Assembly (NCBI GenBank): GCA_025531455.1
Contig: JAMYHL010000015.1
Location: forward strand, 62,001-126,000
Direction: 5' to 3'
DNA length: 64,000 nt
DNA from: Apiotrichum sp. Y4204
Taxonomy: Eukaryota > Basidiomycota > Tremellomycetes > Trichosporonales > Trichosporonaceae
Position 1 is the stretch's first letter, and each line of letters begins with the position of its first letter. A program made the translations under genes and the position numbers. Positions 36,322 through 46,989 of the stretch are shown piece by piece. Under the pieces are notes generated by a model. It was given only the letters and a program-made list of their open reading frames with translations. It ran no database searches and had not been told where the DNA came from.

Positions 36322-37792
36322 ATGTCGTCGCCGGACGAGAACCACCCCCTACTGCCGCCGACGGCGCACCCCGCGACGACGTCGCGCTCAAAGCTCGGTG
36401 CGCGGCGGTATCTCCCCGACGGGTCGCTTGAGAAGAGCGAGAAGGGTGAAAAGGACAAGGACAAGGGGAAGGGGAAGCAGCGCGGGGAGAGCGAGGAGGA
36501 GGAGGCCGAGCCCGCGTTGGATAAGAAAGTCAAGGGCAAGGGCAAGGCGCGCGAGGAGGCCGAGGGGCGCGCGGTCACGATTGTGTTCTCGGACGATACG
36601 GGGAACCTCGACGTGTGGGTCGACGAGGGCGAGAGCGTCGGACACGTAAAGGACAAGGTGGGTGACCCATTTCTCGTGATCTGACCCGCCAGATCCGACA
36701 GATGCGGCCGAATGTGTCCGGTCTGCAGCTCCGTCTCATCTATGCTGGGCGCCTGCTTACGGACGGCATCTTGCTCCTCCCGTGGCTGCGCAGTCTCGAG
36801 GAGCGCGTGCGGCGGCAGGCGGCTGGCGTGGGCGGCGATGTGGGCGAGGTGCTCCGCGAAGTAGGTCTCGCAGACGAAGAGCCGCGACAGAGCGAGGACC
36901 GCGCACGGGCAAACGTGATGGAAAAAGTCTACCTGCACTGTAACGTCGGCGGACCGCTCTCGCCCACGCGGGAAGACAGCGAGCCGGCAGAAGAGCAGCC
37001 GCCGCCCCGGCGCCGCGGGTTCGATACGCTCCTCGATGCCGGCCTGTCAGCTGAGGAAGTCGCGAATATGCGTCGCCAGTTTTACGCGTCGCGGGGCGAG
37101 GAGGTGCCGGATCTCGGATCAGGGGACGTGAATGACGAGCATGCGCGCGCCCTCGAGGAACAGTGGATCGAGGGCGACCTCACCCCCGCAACAGCAACCA
37201 GTGAGTTTTGAGCTTCTGGGGTCCAGCACTAGAGCAGTGCGCTCACGCCAGCGACCCTCGAGGGAATGTACACGAGCATTCTGAACGGCCTGCTCATCGG
37301 CTTTCTCGTGCCCCTCACGCCCTGGTTTTTCTTCCGGGACGCGCCCCTGCCAAACTTTTTCGATGCCGAGGCGGAAGCGGACGAGCGGGCGCGGCGGGAA
37401 GAGGCAGCCCAGCGCGCAGAGGAAGAGCGCCGCGCCGCGATCCACGCCGCCGCAATGGGTATCCAGCTAGATGCAGCGGGCCAGGCGGCGCGGAACGGCT
37501 CCCCCGAGGCACCGCCTACGAGCTTGACTGCAAACCCGAACCCCCAAGGGCGCTCGCGTTCCGGGACGGCCACGTCTGGGGGGCAGACGTCGCCCGAGGG
37601 CGCAGGCCCAAGCGCGGATGTCAGCTCGCGCGTGAGCGCCTCCCCCCTCGTCGGCGGGGAACTCGTGCCCTCTGTCGTGTTCTCGAGCCGTACACAGGTG
37701 AGCTTGACAAGGTGTGGAGCTGACGGCAGATTGGGATCGTGCTCGGCACATTTATCAATATCCTGTTTGGCGCGCTGCGGTTTCTGAGCTAG
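36322..37792 (+). CDS. DSC3: Golgi Dsc E3 ubiquitin-ligase complex subunit 3 (ubiquitin-like, two-TM protein)
   Basis: Part of the Golgi Dsc E3 ligase that, in fungi, handles SREBP cleavage and membrane-protein quality control. Exons 36322-36657, 36693-37200, 37252-37697, 37730-37792; 1353 nt, 450 residues. The N-terminal part is Lys/Glu-rich, then comes a ubiquitin-like fold (AVTIVFSDDTGNLDVWVDEG through QLRLIYAGRLLTDGI). A cytosolic block follows (RRRGFDTLLDAGLSAEEVAN, MRRQFYASRG, ALEEQWIEG). Two C-terminal membrane segments are visible: SILNGLLIGFLVPLTPWFFF and, from the last exon, IGIVLGTFINILFGALRFL. The final segment is encoded by a 63-nt exon that is easy to miss. An acidic/Ala-rich linker lies between the two. 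Confidence 0.87.
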
Positions 37793-38826
37793 CGCGCGGA
37801 GCGGTTGTACTCTGCTGTAGAATGTAGTTTATGGGCATATGAGGACTTCGGGACAACTGGACAAGACGAACGTCACAAGAGTCGCAAAAGTCGCAAAAGT
37901 CACAAAAGCCCTGCCCCAACTGTCCATCAGAATCGAACCCTCCAGCCAGGTAACCTAGCGCCTAGGGCAGAACTCAGGACTCCCCACAACAGCCCCGCAC
38001 GCCCCGCAAGCATCCCCAGGGCCCATGGTGCGCATGGTGCAACGCACGGTGGATGCAAGCAAAAAGCCGAGCACCCCGAGTGGCAAGAAGATAGTCGTCT
38101 GCAGCCGACTACCTCCCCCCCTCAGCTAGAATGTGGAGTACTCGGTGCGTGTTGGACTGTTGTGGTCCCAAACACTCTTGCAGCTGTCGACGCCCACTTG
38201 GCTAGCACACCGCATACTTGGCAGATGTCGCTGTTTGCCATGGGCGGTTGGGGACGCGCTAGTATGAGACACGTGTGTGTGTCTTGGGTCGACCTCGACT
38301 CTGGTACTCTGGGTGGTCGACGCGTGACGCGGCGGGAACAGTGCATGTTCTGGCTCTGACCGGTTTTCAGACGTCAGAGTATACATTCGGCACTCATTCT
38401 CATGTGGGTCTAAGTGCTCATGCTCTGGCCTCTGAATGCTCCCCACTCTTACTCTCACCCTGCTCGCTCACGCTCGCTCACGCTCGCTCACGCTCGCTCA
38501 CGCTCCCTCACACTCCCTCACACTCCCTCACACTCCCTCACACTCCCTCACACTCCCTCACACTCCCTCACACTCCCTCACACTCCCTCACACTCCCTCA
38601 CCGGACATCATAACAAAGTGCATCTAGGCGGTCCGGACGCGACGGGACCATGTTGTGTAGGCACGTATACAATGCAGAGTCAGGACAAACGCGGCGACGG
38701 GATGGATGATGCGGGCGAGATGAGGCCGGAGGCGGGGTGCCAACGGCGGTGGGTGTTGCTGGAGGCAGCGCGTGTCCCGTCCAAGCGACGGGGCAATGGC
38801 ACAGACAGCGTCGAGCTCAGCCCGCG
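37793..38826. other. Convergent intergenic region with a minisatellite
   Basis: 1.03 kb between the stops of DSC3 and ARL1. It contains a 10-bp tandem repeat (separate entry). Plus-strand ORFs at 37805-38359 and 38414-39082 have no family signature; the second is kept open by the repeat. Confidence 0.6.
38461..38600 (+). repeat. 10-bp minisatellite, two variants
   Basis: About 4 copies of a CTCGCTCACG unit run directly into about 10 copies of a CTCCCTCACA variant, nearly without error. The two-variant structure points to local expansion. It lies beyond the 3' end of ARL1, so it could fall in the ARL1 3' UTR or terminator region. Confidence 0.95.
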
Positions 38827-40042
38827 CTACTTCTGTATTGTGTTGACGAGCCTGTTTTGTCAGCCCTTGTTCGCATGTCCGACACGGGATGAGACAACTG
38901 GGGGAATGGGGCTTCCTGGTTCGGAGTCATCCGGCAATGGTCCGTGCGCATCAACAATCGCAGCAACGGCCGGAGCTGCAGCACACCTGGCCCCTTGTCC
39001 GAACGTGACACACTCGACATCGTCCCACTGCACACCGCGCCGACATGCACTCTCCGGGAAGATCACCCGCATGGCATCCTGATCGCACTCACCAGTCCAA
39101 CCCGTCTTCCAGTCCCTCGCCCTTAGTTGCGCAGGACCCGCGCACGCTCCACTCGCGGCCCCGCTCCTGTCCCGCCAGTCCCAGCTTTTCCGAAATCTCG
39201 CCCGGTGACAGCGCACCAGGGACATCCTGTTTGTTCGCAAAGACCAGCACCGGGACGTTCTTGAGCTCGTCCTCGGCCAACATGGTCAGCAGCTCCGAGC
39301 GCGATGTTGCCAAGCGCGCAGTGTCCGCAGAGTCGATAACGTAGATGATCGCCTGCGTGTTGGCGTAGTAACATCGCCAATATGGCCTGGGGGTCAGTGG
39401 GGGCCGAGGACGATTGCCGAGATATCGACAGACATGTCTCTCATCGCGGGGAGACGATTGCGCTCACCGAATACTAGACTGCCCTGCCCTTGTCAGCTCT
39501 TTTCTTCATGGCTCAGCTGCACTCACCTCCGAGATCCCACACCTGGAAGTTTATGTTTTTGTACTGCACAGTCTCGACATTGAACCCGATCGCTGGGCGT
39601 CAGTTGCTGTAAGAGTAGAAGGAGGGTCAGCAATTACGCACTAGGAATGGTGGAGACGACTTCTCCAATCTGCATGCGGTACAGAATTGTTGTCTGCCTG
39701 TCAGCTGTCTTTCAGGAGAGAGTGGTAGATGAGCTAGCCGGCTCGCAGTTCGCCATACGCGTACCGACAGGCGTACGCGAGTCTAGGCGCGCAGCGCAGA
39801 TTCTGTGCTCCGGGGCTCGCATGTCGTGACTGTCGTGTTCGGGGCACGCAAAAGCATCGAAAGCACCCCGAGGGCTCACAAGAATTCCAGCTCTCCCGTT
39901 GTGATACCCCAATTGAATCCCGATCGATACGCACCTTTCCCGCCGAGTCGAGGCCGACCATGAGGATGCTGACCTCCTTGTCCTTGCCCCAGAAGGCGAG
40001 GCTCGAGAGGGAGCTGTAGATTCGTGAGAGGGAGAGACCCAT
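38827..40042 (-). CDS. ARL1: ARF-like small GTPase Arl1
   Basis: Trans-Golgi GTPase that recruits GRIP-domain golgins. Six exons: 40042-39935, 39693-39642, 39592-39527, 39483-39468, 39386-39093, 38851-38827; 561 nt, 186 residues. Gly2 is present for N-myristoylation (MGLSLSRIYSSLSSLAFWGK). The nucleotide motifs are GLDSAGKTT (P-loop), PTIGFNVETVQYKN (switch 1), VWDLGGQSSIRPYWRCYY (switch 2, with QSSIRPYW characteristic of Arl1) and NKQD. SCATKGEGLEDGLDW provides the SAT-like G5 motif. Exon 4 is 16 nt. The terminal exon is 25 nt, encodes LVNTIQK and the stop, and lies beyond a 241-nt intron. The gene is unusually scattered for so small a protein. Confidence 0.93.
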
Positions 40043-40651
40043 CGTGGGCCACGGAGAGGGGGCAGGGACTGGGCGCGGAACGCGGAGGGTCGAGGGTGGA
40101 AGTAGAGGCGAGGGTTGGGATGAGGTTGTCGGTGGTGTCGATGGACCGGTGGCCGGGGTTAGGTAGGGCCAAGGAGGTTTCGAGCGCGTCGCGTACACTG
40201 TCCGCCTGTACGTCTGTCGCGTCAAGAGTAAGAGACCAAGAAGATGCGGTTGAGACGTGAGATTGGAAGAGAGTGATGGATGGGACACGAGATGAAATGC
40301 TGACCAAACCAGCGTTTGTCGGTTGTGGTTTCCTCGGCCCACACCACCAGCAAGTGCCGGCAGAAGGCCAGCTGACACGATCCAAAACGGGTGGGTGGCC
40401 ATTAGGATTCACTCCTAGTACTCAATTAAGAAGGGACCGGGGTCTTTGCTAATTACTCACATGTGGGGACATTACAAACCTCTCCCCCTACTACAAGCTA
40501 CTCCAAAATACTCCCGCCCTGGGGGCCTCCACTCGCGCGTCCCCCACCTCCACATCTGCAGAAATTTCCGCAACCCGCAACCGTAGTATCGCATCTGGGT
40601 GATTGTTGACATATTCCACAGTCACCACGCGCGCCACCGACTAGTTCATCA
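40043..40651. promoter_or_regulatory. Divergent promoter ARL1 / WKF-domain gene
   Basis: 609 bp between divergent starts. No exon recognised. Confidence 0.45.
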
Positions 40652-41758
40652 ATGGGATCCGACAAGAACCGCGAGGAGAGTAAGGAGGAGCGCCGGGCGC
40701 GGCGGAGGGCGGAGAAGGAGGCCAAGGCGGCTGAGACCGAGGGCAAGGCTGAGGTGGGTGAGGTTTGGGGGTGGTGCTGACTTTAGGGTGTGATTGAGAC
40801 AGAGGAGAGCGAGAAGAAGGAGAAGAAGGAGAAGGAGGAGAAGAAGGAGAAGGAGGAGAAGAAGGAGAAGAAGGAGAAGAAGGAGAAGAAGGAGAAGAAG
40901 GAGAAGAAGGAGAAAAAGGAGGCCACGATGGACGTCGACGAGCCGACCGAGACCGCCACTGCCCAGATCGAGACCTTGACCGACGACAAGTCCGAAAAGG
41001 AGGAGAAGGAGAAAAAAGAGAAGAAGGACAAGAAGGACAAGAAGGACAAGAAGGTTAAGGAGGCGGACGACAACGACGACGCGGCCGAGAAGAAGGAGAG
41101 GAAGGACAAGAAGGAGAAGAAGGACAAGAAGCGCAAACGCGACGCCGACGCCGAAGCCGAAGCCGAAACCCCTTCCTCTACCAACTCCCCAACGGACGCC
41201 GCACCGAAAGCGAAGAAAGAAAGGAAAGAGAAGAAAGAGAAGAACAATGGCCCGGCAACGGACACGGCCGTGTTCAGCGACGCGGCGCTCGGCGAGGTGG
41301 CCAAGAAGGGTGAGTGAACAGAATTGAGATTATTATAATTAACGCCGGCAGCCATCTTCTACGCGCAGCAGTATGCCACTCTCGGAGCTTCCGGCGGGTG
41401 GAAGTTCAACAAGGCCAAGCAGGGGTGGCTTTTGCGCAACGTGTGGAATGCGGAGGAACTGCCCGAGACGTACCTCGATGTCGTTGTGGGATACCTCGCC
41501 ACTGTTGTTGGTGGTGCCAAGACGGCGCTGGTCCAGCGCGCGAGGAAGGAGATTGCGGGAGAGGCGCCCGAGCCTGAGCTGAAGGAGGCGGAGGTGGAGG
41601 AGAGCGCGGAGGCGACCGCCGTGGGCGAGGATAAGCCCGAGGCCGCCGAGGCCGCCGAGGCCGCACCGGCAGTGCCTGCAGCGCCTGTGGCCCCGGTGCC
41701 GGACCCGGTCCGCAAGGCGCGTGCCGAGAAGCTCCTCGCCGCCCTGGGCGAGGAATAG
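40652..41758 (+). CDS. WKF-domain protein (C7orf50-like), Lys/Glu-repeat rich
   Basis: The human homologue C7orf50 is a nucleolar protein linked to ribosome biogenesis; the precise function is unknown. Exons 40652-40753, 40787-41309, 41352-41758; 1032 nt, 343 residues. Residues ~35-180 are almost pure Lys/Glu/Asp (repeated KEKKEKKEKKE and KKDKKDKKDKK), a likely charged single helix. The WKF domain follows: IFYAQQYATLGASGGWKFNK, then AKQGWLLRNVWNAEELPE and LVQRARKEIAG. The tail is Ala/Pro/Glu-rich (EAAEAAPAVPAAPVAPVP). The DNA for the charged part is a [13 protein letters not shown] repeat at about 40803-40920. Confidence 0.82.
40803..40920 (+). repeat. Coding GAGAAGAAG tandem repeat
   Basis: Nearly uninterrupted 9- and 12-nt units of GAG/AAG codons encode the KEK tract of the WKF-domain protein. 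All units keep the frame, so copy-number changes alter length without frameshift. Confidence 0.9.
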
Positions 41759-41904
41759 ATTTGTTGGACAGATATGTTGGACATAGATGGGCGTGCTGTA
41801 AATATACATTCTCTCAAGCTATCAGATACGGACGCGTTGGCGCTCTCGCCGTGCGCAACATTATACACCCTATGTAAACTTCATTGTGACCATGGAACGC
41901 TGCC

Positions 41905-44900
41905 TCACGCGCCATTCGCGACGGCCTTGTCCGAGCGCGAAGGCTTGGGCCACTGATGTTAGCTCGTGGTCAAACCTGCCAGCTACTCACCGATAAGTAC
42001 GCCTGGTACAGAGGGTGCAGAGCGGGCTGCTGCACCTCTGACATGAGGCGCTCCGTGCTGGCGATATCGTCGTCGGTCTGCCTGAGCATGTCCTGCCGCT
42101 CGGCCGACTTGGGCGCGGCTAAGAGCTGGACACGGCGCGCCTTGAGGATCTGCATCTTGGCCTCGCTCTCGCGCAGCGGGAGCTCGAGCTCGCGGATCTT
42201 GGTCTTGAGCTCTTTGCGCGACCCGCGGGTCTCGGCGCACTCGCGCACAGACTGTCCACAGTGTTTGCCGCAAAAGGCACACCTCGGCTGCTCTTGGCTG
42301 GCGGCTGGAGCTGGGTTCAGCAACGCGCCACGTATCATGTCCAGCACATTGCGCAGGTCGTCGTCCTTTATCCGCTCCATCACTCTGCCATGTAAGCGTG
42401 CATCATAACGTTTACTCACTTGGCAATACTTTCGGGACCGGCCTTTACCACAGGACACTCCTTGGCCATGTGGCTTTCTGTTCCCAGGCAAATCTCACAA
42501 CCCTGTGTTTCCGGTTGAGAAGCCGCTTGTGTTGGCTGCGACTGTTGGGAAGTCGTCTGCGATGGCTGAGGCCCGGGTGCAGCGGGCGCCGGCTTAGGTG
42601 CCGGCGCAGGTACTGGCTTAGGTGCCGAGGTCGCAGCTGCCGCTGGCGCTGGTGGGATACGGGCAGGAACTGGTGTAGACGACACTGGAGTCGACCTTGC
42701 AGGGGTGACAGGAGCTGGCGCTGGAGCAATTGGGCGTGATGGCGTCGAAACGATTAACGGTGTGCGCTCGGGTGCAGGCTTGAATGCGGAACTCGCGGAC
42801 ACCCGAGGAAGAACTTGCGCTGTGGCAGGTGAACGAGCAGCCGGGACAGCCGTTGGTGCAGGAACCGACGGGCCAGTGGTCGCACCATTACCGTGGTGCT
42901 TCTTTGCCGGAGGGGTCGGCTCATCATCATCGTCGATGACGATGGCGTCGTTGGCGTCTATGCCGCCATGAGCCGCGGCAAGGCTAGTCCGTGGAGAGAC
43001 GGTTTCCTTATTCACACTACCGCGCGCAGGCGTGGATGTACCTTCAGTGCCGCTCCTACCCTTGGACGGGCGTGACTTGCGCTTACGCTTCTTGGCGCGC
43101 TCATTGTGCGCTTCGCGTAACTGTCGGACGGCGTTCAGTCCTTGTTCCTGAGGGTTAGGTATAATCGCAACTGAACAACCCACCCTCTCATCTGTTGGCC
43201 CCATGGCCAGCAGCTCCTTCTCGTAGTTGTCCAGCTGCGCCATCGGTACGAGGTTCGGGCAGTCTCGCAATCTGTGGTCTGCACTCTGGCACCAGAAGCA
43301 CATATCGCCCTTGTCCAGATGTTTTGGCGGCGGTGTCGGTACGGAGAACCGCGACGAGTCGCCCATCTGGAGCACGCTCCCTACGCTCCCGTCTGTTGTC
43401 GGCGGCACCACCTCGTTTGCGGTAAAGCTCGATGAAAGCGGTATGACTGTACGTGGAGGGGCCGGGGTCACAGTGGGGGCCACGGGAGCAGCCGGGGGAG
43501 CAGCCACGGGAGCAGCCACGGGAGCTTGTTGCCGCCGTGGCTGTTCAGTGATCTTGGGCGAGTCGACTGGACTTGCAATCGGGGAGATGCGAGCGCGCGG
43601 TGGCGGCGGTATGATAGCAGATGGCCGCTGCACCTGTACAGGGCTGTGAACGGGGGATATGTGCGCCGAGATCTGCGCCGTGATGGGAGGTGGGGGAACG
43701 TAGTGAGGAGCCGGTTGGGCAGGATGGACTGGCATCAGGTTGATATGCCCTTGGTAAACGGCGTTGTTGTTGATATGTACGCCATTAATGTTGTAAGGCC
43801 GCACCGCCTGCCTTGGCTGAGGATGTACAATGGCATTACTCGGTGGCGGTGGACGGTGCTGGAAGTGGGGCACGGAATGTGTTGGCATACCGTTCTGCGG
43901 CATGGGCACCATCTGTATGTTCGGGGGCATATACGGGTATGTTGAGCGAGGCTGTGGCGGCCTCGGGACGGGCGCAGCACGGTACGGGGCAGGCTGGCGG
44001 TTATTCTGCACTGGAACATAAAGCGGGTGATCAGGGGGGATGAGCGGCGCATATTGTGCGGGAGGGAGGGACGACGGCGCAGGTCCAGGTGGGCGCCGCG
44101 ATTCCTCGCTGACGAGGCTGCGAACCCGCGTTCCCGAGTCGATGTAATAGGAGACAACGTTGACAGTACCTTCAAGAGTAAACTTTTGCGGCAGATTTTG
44201 CGCGTGCCGCATCGCGTCGATGGCAACCGCAATCTCCCAGTACCCATGCTTGCGAGCAATCGCCGATGTTCCGAAGCTGGCGACATCGTACCAGACCCTC
44301 AGGAAGGCCTCATTCTTGGTCTGCTGTAGGATACCCTTGAGCTCTATGAGAATCTGGCGAGCTGCCTCAACCTGGGCTGTGTGAATCGCGGAAGCAGCTG
44401 TCGGCGGACGGACACGTTGAGCAGGCTGTTGAGGTCGGGGCTGGGGTTGGGGCACACTGGGAACGATCATGCCCGGATTGGTAGGCCGGTATACGCGCCC
44501 ATGAGAGAGGACGGACATACTGGGGTCGTGAATAAGGATGGGTGAACTGCTTGGGTTGTGCTGAGGGCGAACCGCACGAGCAGCTGCCTGGTTCTGCGCT
44601 GTTGACGGGCCCGGTCCAGCTGTCGCGGTTTGTGGGACTACGATTTGTGACATTGGGTGAGCAGCAGGTCCACCTTGGGTTGCTTGTGATGCCTGGCTGG
44701 CTTGAAGCTTGCGCGCCCAGGCCAAACGCTCAGCCTGGTTCATTTGGATGCTAGTGTTGAGGGCACTGGGTGTGGATGTGGTTGACACAGCTGGAGCGCC
44801 AGGTACGACGATGCCTATCTCCGCTATGTCTTCTGGGACGGCGTCGTAGAAGACGGCATCTGAGTCCGAGTCGGAATCGCTCACCACCGGCGCCTCGAAG

Positions 44901-46365
44901 TCCGTGTCGTCTGTCTCCTTGCCCTTCTTGCCCTTACGCTTCTTGTCCTTTGTGGGCGAGTCGTCAATGTTCCCTATCGGATCGGTGTAGGTCACCTGCT
45001 TTCGCGCGCGGCGTCTGCGGCCTTCTTCAAGAATGACATTGTTGTCCTCCTTGGCTTGGGCCTCGGCGCTCTTCATGAACTCGGCCCAGGCATTGTCGTC
45101 TTCGAACGGCTCGGGCTCCTCCTCCTCGTCTTCGACCTCCTGGAGCTTCTTCGTCTTGGTCTCCCACACTCGTGCAAAAGCGAAGCCACCGCGGGCCTTG
45201 GCCGAATCCTCCGTAGCTTCCCGCTCCTCCCGCTCCTCCTGCTCCTCCTGCTCTTTCTGCTCCTTGGCCTGCTCCTCGGCCTCCTTCTCAGCACCGTCGA
45301 TGAGCTCATCGATGAGTTCCTTTGTCCAGACTCGATCGGCGGACGTGTCGTTCGGATCCGACTTGACAATCTCCTCAGCACCATAGAGAATCATGTTGTC
45401 AATCTCGCCGTCTTCAGTCTCCTTTCCGAGCTGCTGCACGACGAGATGATCCATCACCATCTTCCGCTTGCCGTTGTTCATGATGCGTGCTGAATAACGT
45501 CAGCACGGCCCCATCAAGCCACAGGGCTACCCACTCTCCACAGAGTTCTCCATCATGAGGCGGAACACGAGAACGCGCTTTGTCTGGCCAAAGCGGTGAC
45601 TTCGGGAAATGGCCTGCAGATCCATCTGGGGGTTAAAGTCTGGGTCGAACAGAATGACAGCATCAGCCGTCGCCAGGTTGATGCCGACGCCGCCCGCCCG
45701 CGTCGTGAGGAGGAAGATAAAGTACTCCGAGTCGGGCGCATTAAACTTGTCCATGTCCTTCTGGCGGTTCACCTGCGCGACGTCACCGTCCAGGCGGAGG
45801 TATTTGTATCCCTCGACGTAGAGAAAGTCCTCTACTGAGAAGGTCAGTGATCAGCTGATGGCGATACGGGGACAAGTGGCAAACCGCGCCCTTTGCAGGA
45901 CTCGTAGGACTCACTGATGTCGAGAGCTATCTTGTACTGGTCGCGTCAGCATCCCAGTCTGTATCTGCCATCATCTCCAATGTGCGGTGATCACCGCGAG
46001 CAAGCCCCATCTGACATGATCGCGCCTCCAACCACTGGGGACGTACCTGGCTGAAGAGGAGCACACGGAACCCGCGCTCCTTAAGCGCCGGAAGGAGCTG
46101 CTTGAGAAACTTGAGCTTGCCACTCGCGTCCGTGAGACGCTTGTGCTGCTCCTCCTCGGGGAGCTCGCGGTCCTCCATCTCGGGCGCATTCAGGTATGGA
46201 TGTTGGCATACTTTGCGCAGCTGCGAGAGAGCGTTAGCTTGGAGATCAACAGCTAGAAAGTCATAAACACCAAAGCCCCATCGCCGCGAGGATGAGACTC
46301 TGCGTGTTGCGCGCTGCGCGACTCACCTCCATGAGAATGTTGGTCGAGGAGAGGACGCGGACCAT
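41905..46365 (-). CDS. C-terminal half of a CHD/Mit1-type SNF2 remodeller with zinc knuckles; ATPase N-lobe absent
   Basis: Seven exons: 46365-46327, 46220-46047, 45936-45915, 45834-45535, 45489-42420, 42384-41991, 41952-41905; 4047 nt, 1348 residues. It starts at the last helix of the first motor lobe (STNILMELRKVCQHPYL). A full helicase-C lobe follows: RVLLFSQYKIALDI, KYLRLDGD, FLLTTRAGGVGINLATADAV, DPDFNPQMDLQAISRSHRFG and MDHLVVQQLG. Then come a long acidic and Pro-rich region and three CX2C...C zinc-knuckle-like motifs: CFWCQSADHRLRDC (CCHC), CEICLGTESHMAKEC (CCHC) and CAFCGKHCGQSVREC. No Walker A, DEAH box, chromodomain or PHD finger exists upstream; leucyl-tRNA synthetase begins 625 bp away. 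The ATG lies in an excellent context (GCCACCATGG) behind a CT-rich leader. Alone it should have no ATPase activity. A 36-nt in-frame intron near 43145-43185 is possible. Confidence 0.8.
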
Positions 46366-46989
46366 GGTGGCAGCGAGGATGCCCGTCCGATGGGCCACCG
46401 CGGTCCGTGCAATGGCCCGCGCCAGTCGAGAGGAATGGAGACGGGGGTGGTGAGAGTGAGAGGGAGAGCAAAAGTGAGAGATAAGTGACTGATGGTTGAG
46501 AGGGAGAGAGTGTGGGATCAAGAGTAACTTTTGTTGTGATGAGAGACGACCTTAGACCTTGGTTGTGTGATCTCTTTCGCGTCTGTGCGACGCGTCTGGC
46601 AAAGGGCCAAGGAGTTTCTAAATGACTCGGGGCGGGGCCATTTAGGAATCGGCGCGTGCCTTCAATAACAAACAATTCCCTGGATACCAGTACAAACTCT
46701 ATTGACACAAATGCCGTCATTTTATGATGACGCTCAAAGCTGCTATCCCACACACGACCATTTCAAAGCTTCGAAGTATCTACATGCATGCATGACGGAC
46801 ACCAGGCAGGAGCACGCCCGGCATCCCACAATTAGCTATCGGGGCCGCAGCACAGCAGCCAAATGTATCGCCTCTAGCTCTAACTCCAGCAGCTCCAGCT
46901 CCTCCAGTGAGCTGGAACCCTTTTTGGTTTGTTTCAGCCAGGACAGAAAAATGTCTGAGAGCTTTTCAGATCAGATCGTGGCTGACGTT
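46366..46989. other. Intergenic between SNF2 half-gene and leucyl-tRNA synthetase
   Basis: 624 bp. The part next to the SNF2 start is CT-rich on the minus strand, like a fungal promoter/leader. The part next to the synthetase stop must hold its 3' UTR. I looked for an ATPase N-lobe here on both strands and found none. Confidence 0.6.

Noticed and set aside
37930..37960. Minus-strand tRNA suggested by a B-box-like GTTCGATTC
   Set aside because: The flanking bases do not form a T stem and no A box lies at the right distance.
38461..38600. CRISPR-like array
   Set aside because: Units are 10 bp with no spacers, in a eukaryotic genome.
38414..39082. 222-codon ORF through the minisatellite
   Set aside because: Kept open by the repeat (SHSLTLPHTP-type periodicity) and overlaps the last ARL1 intron on the other strand.
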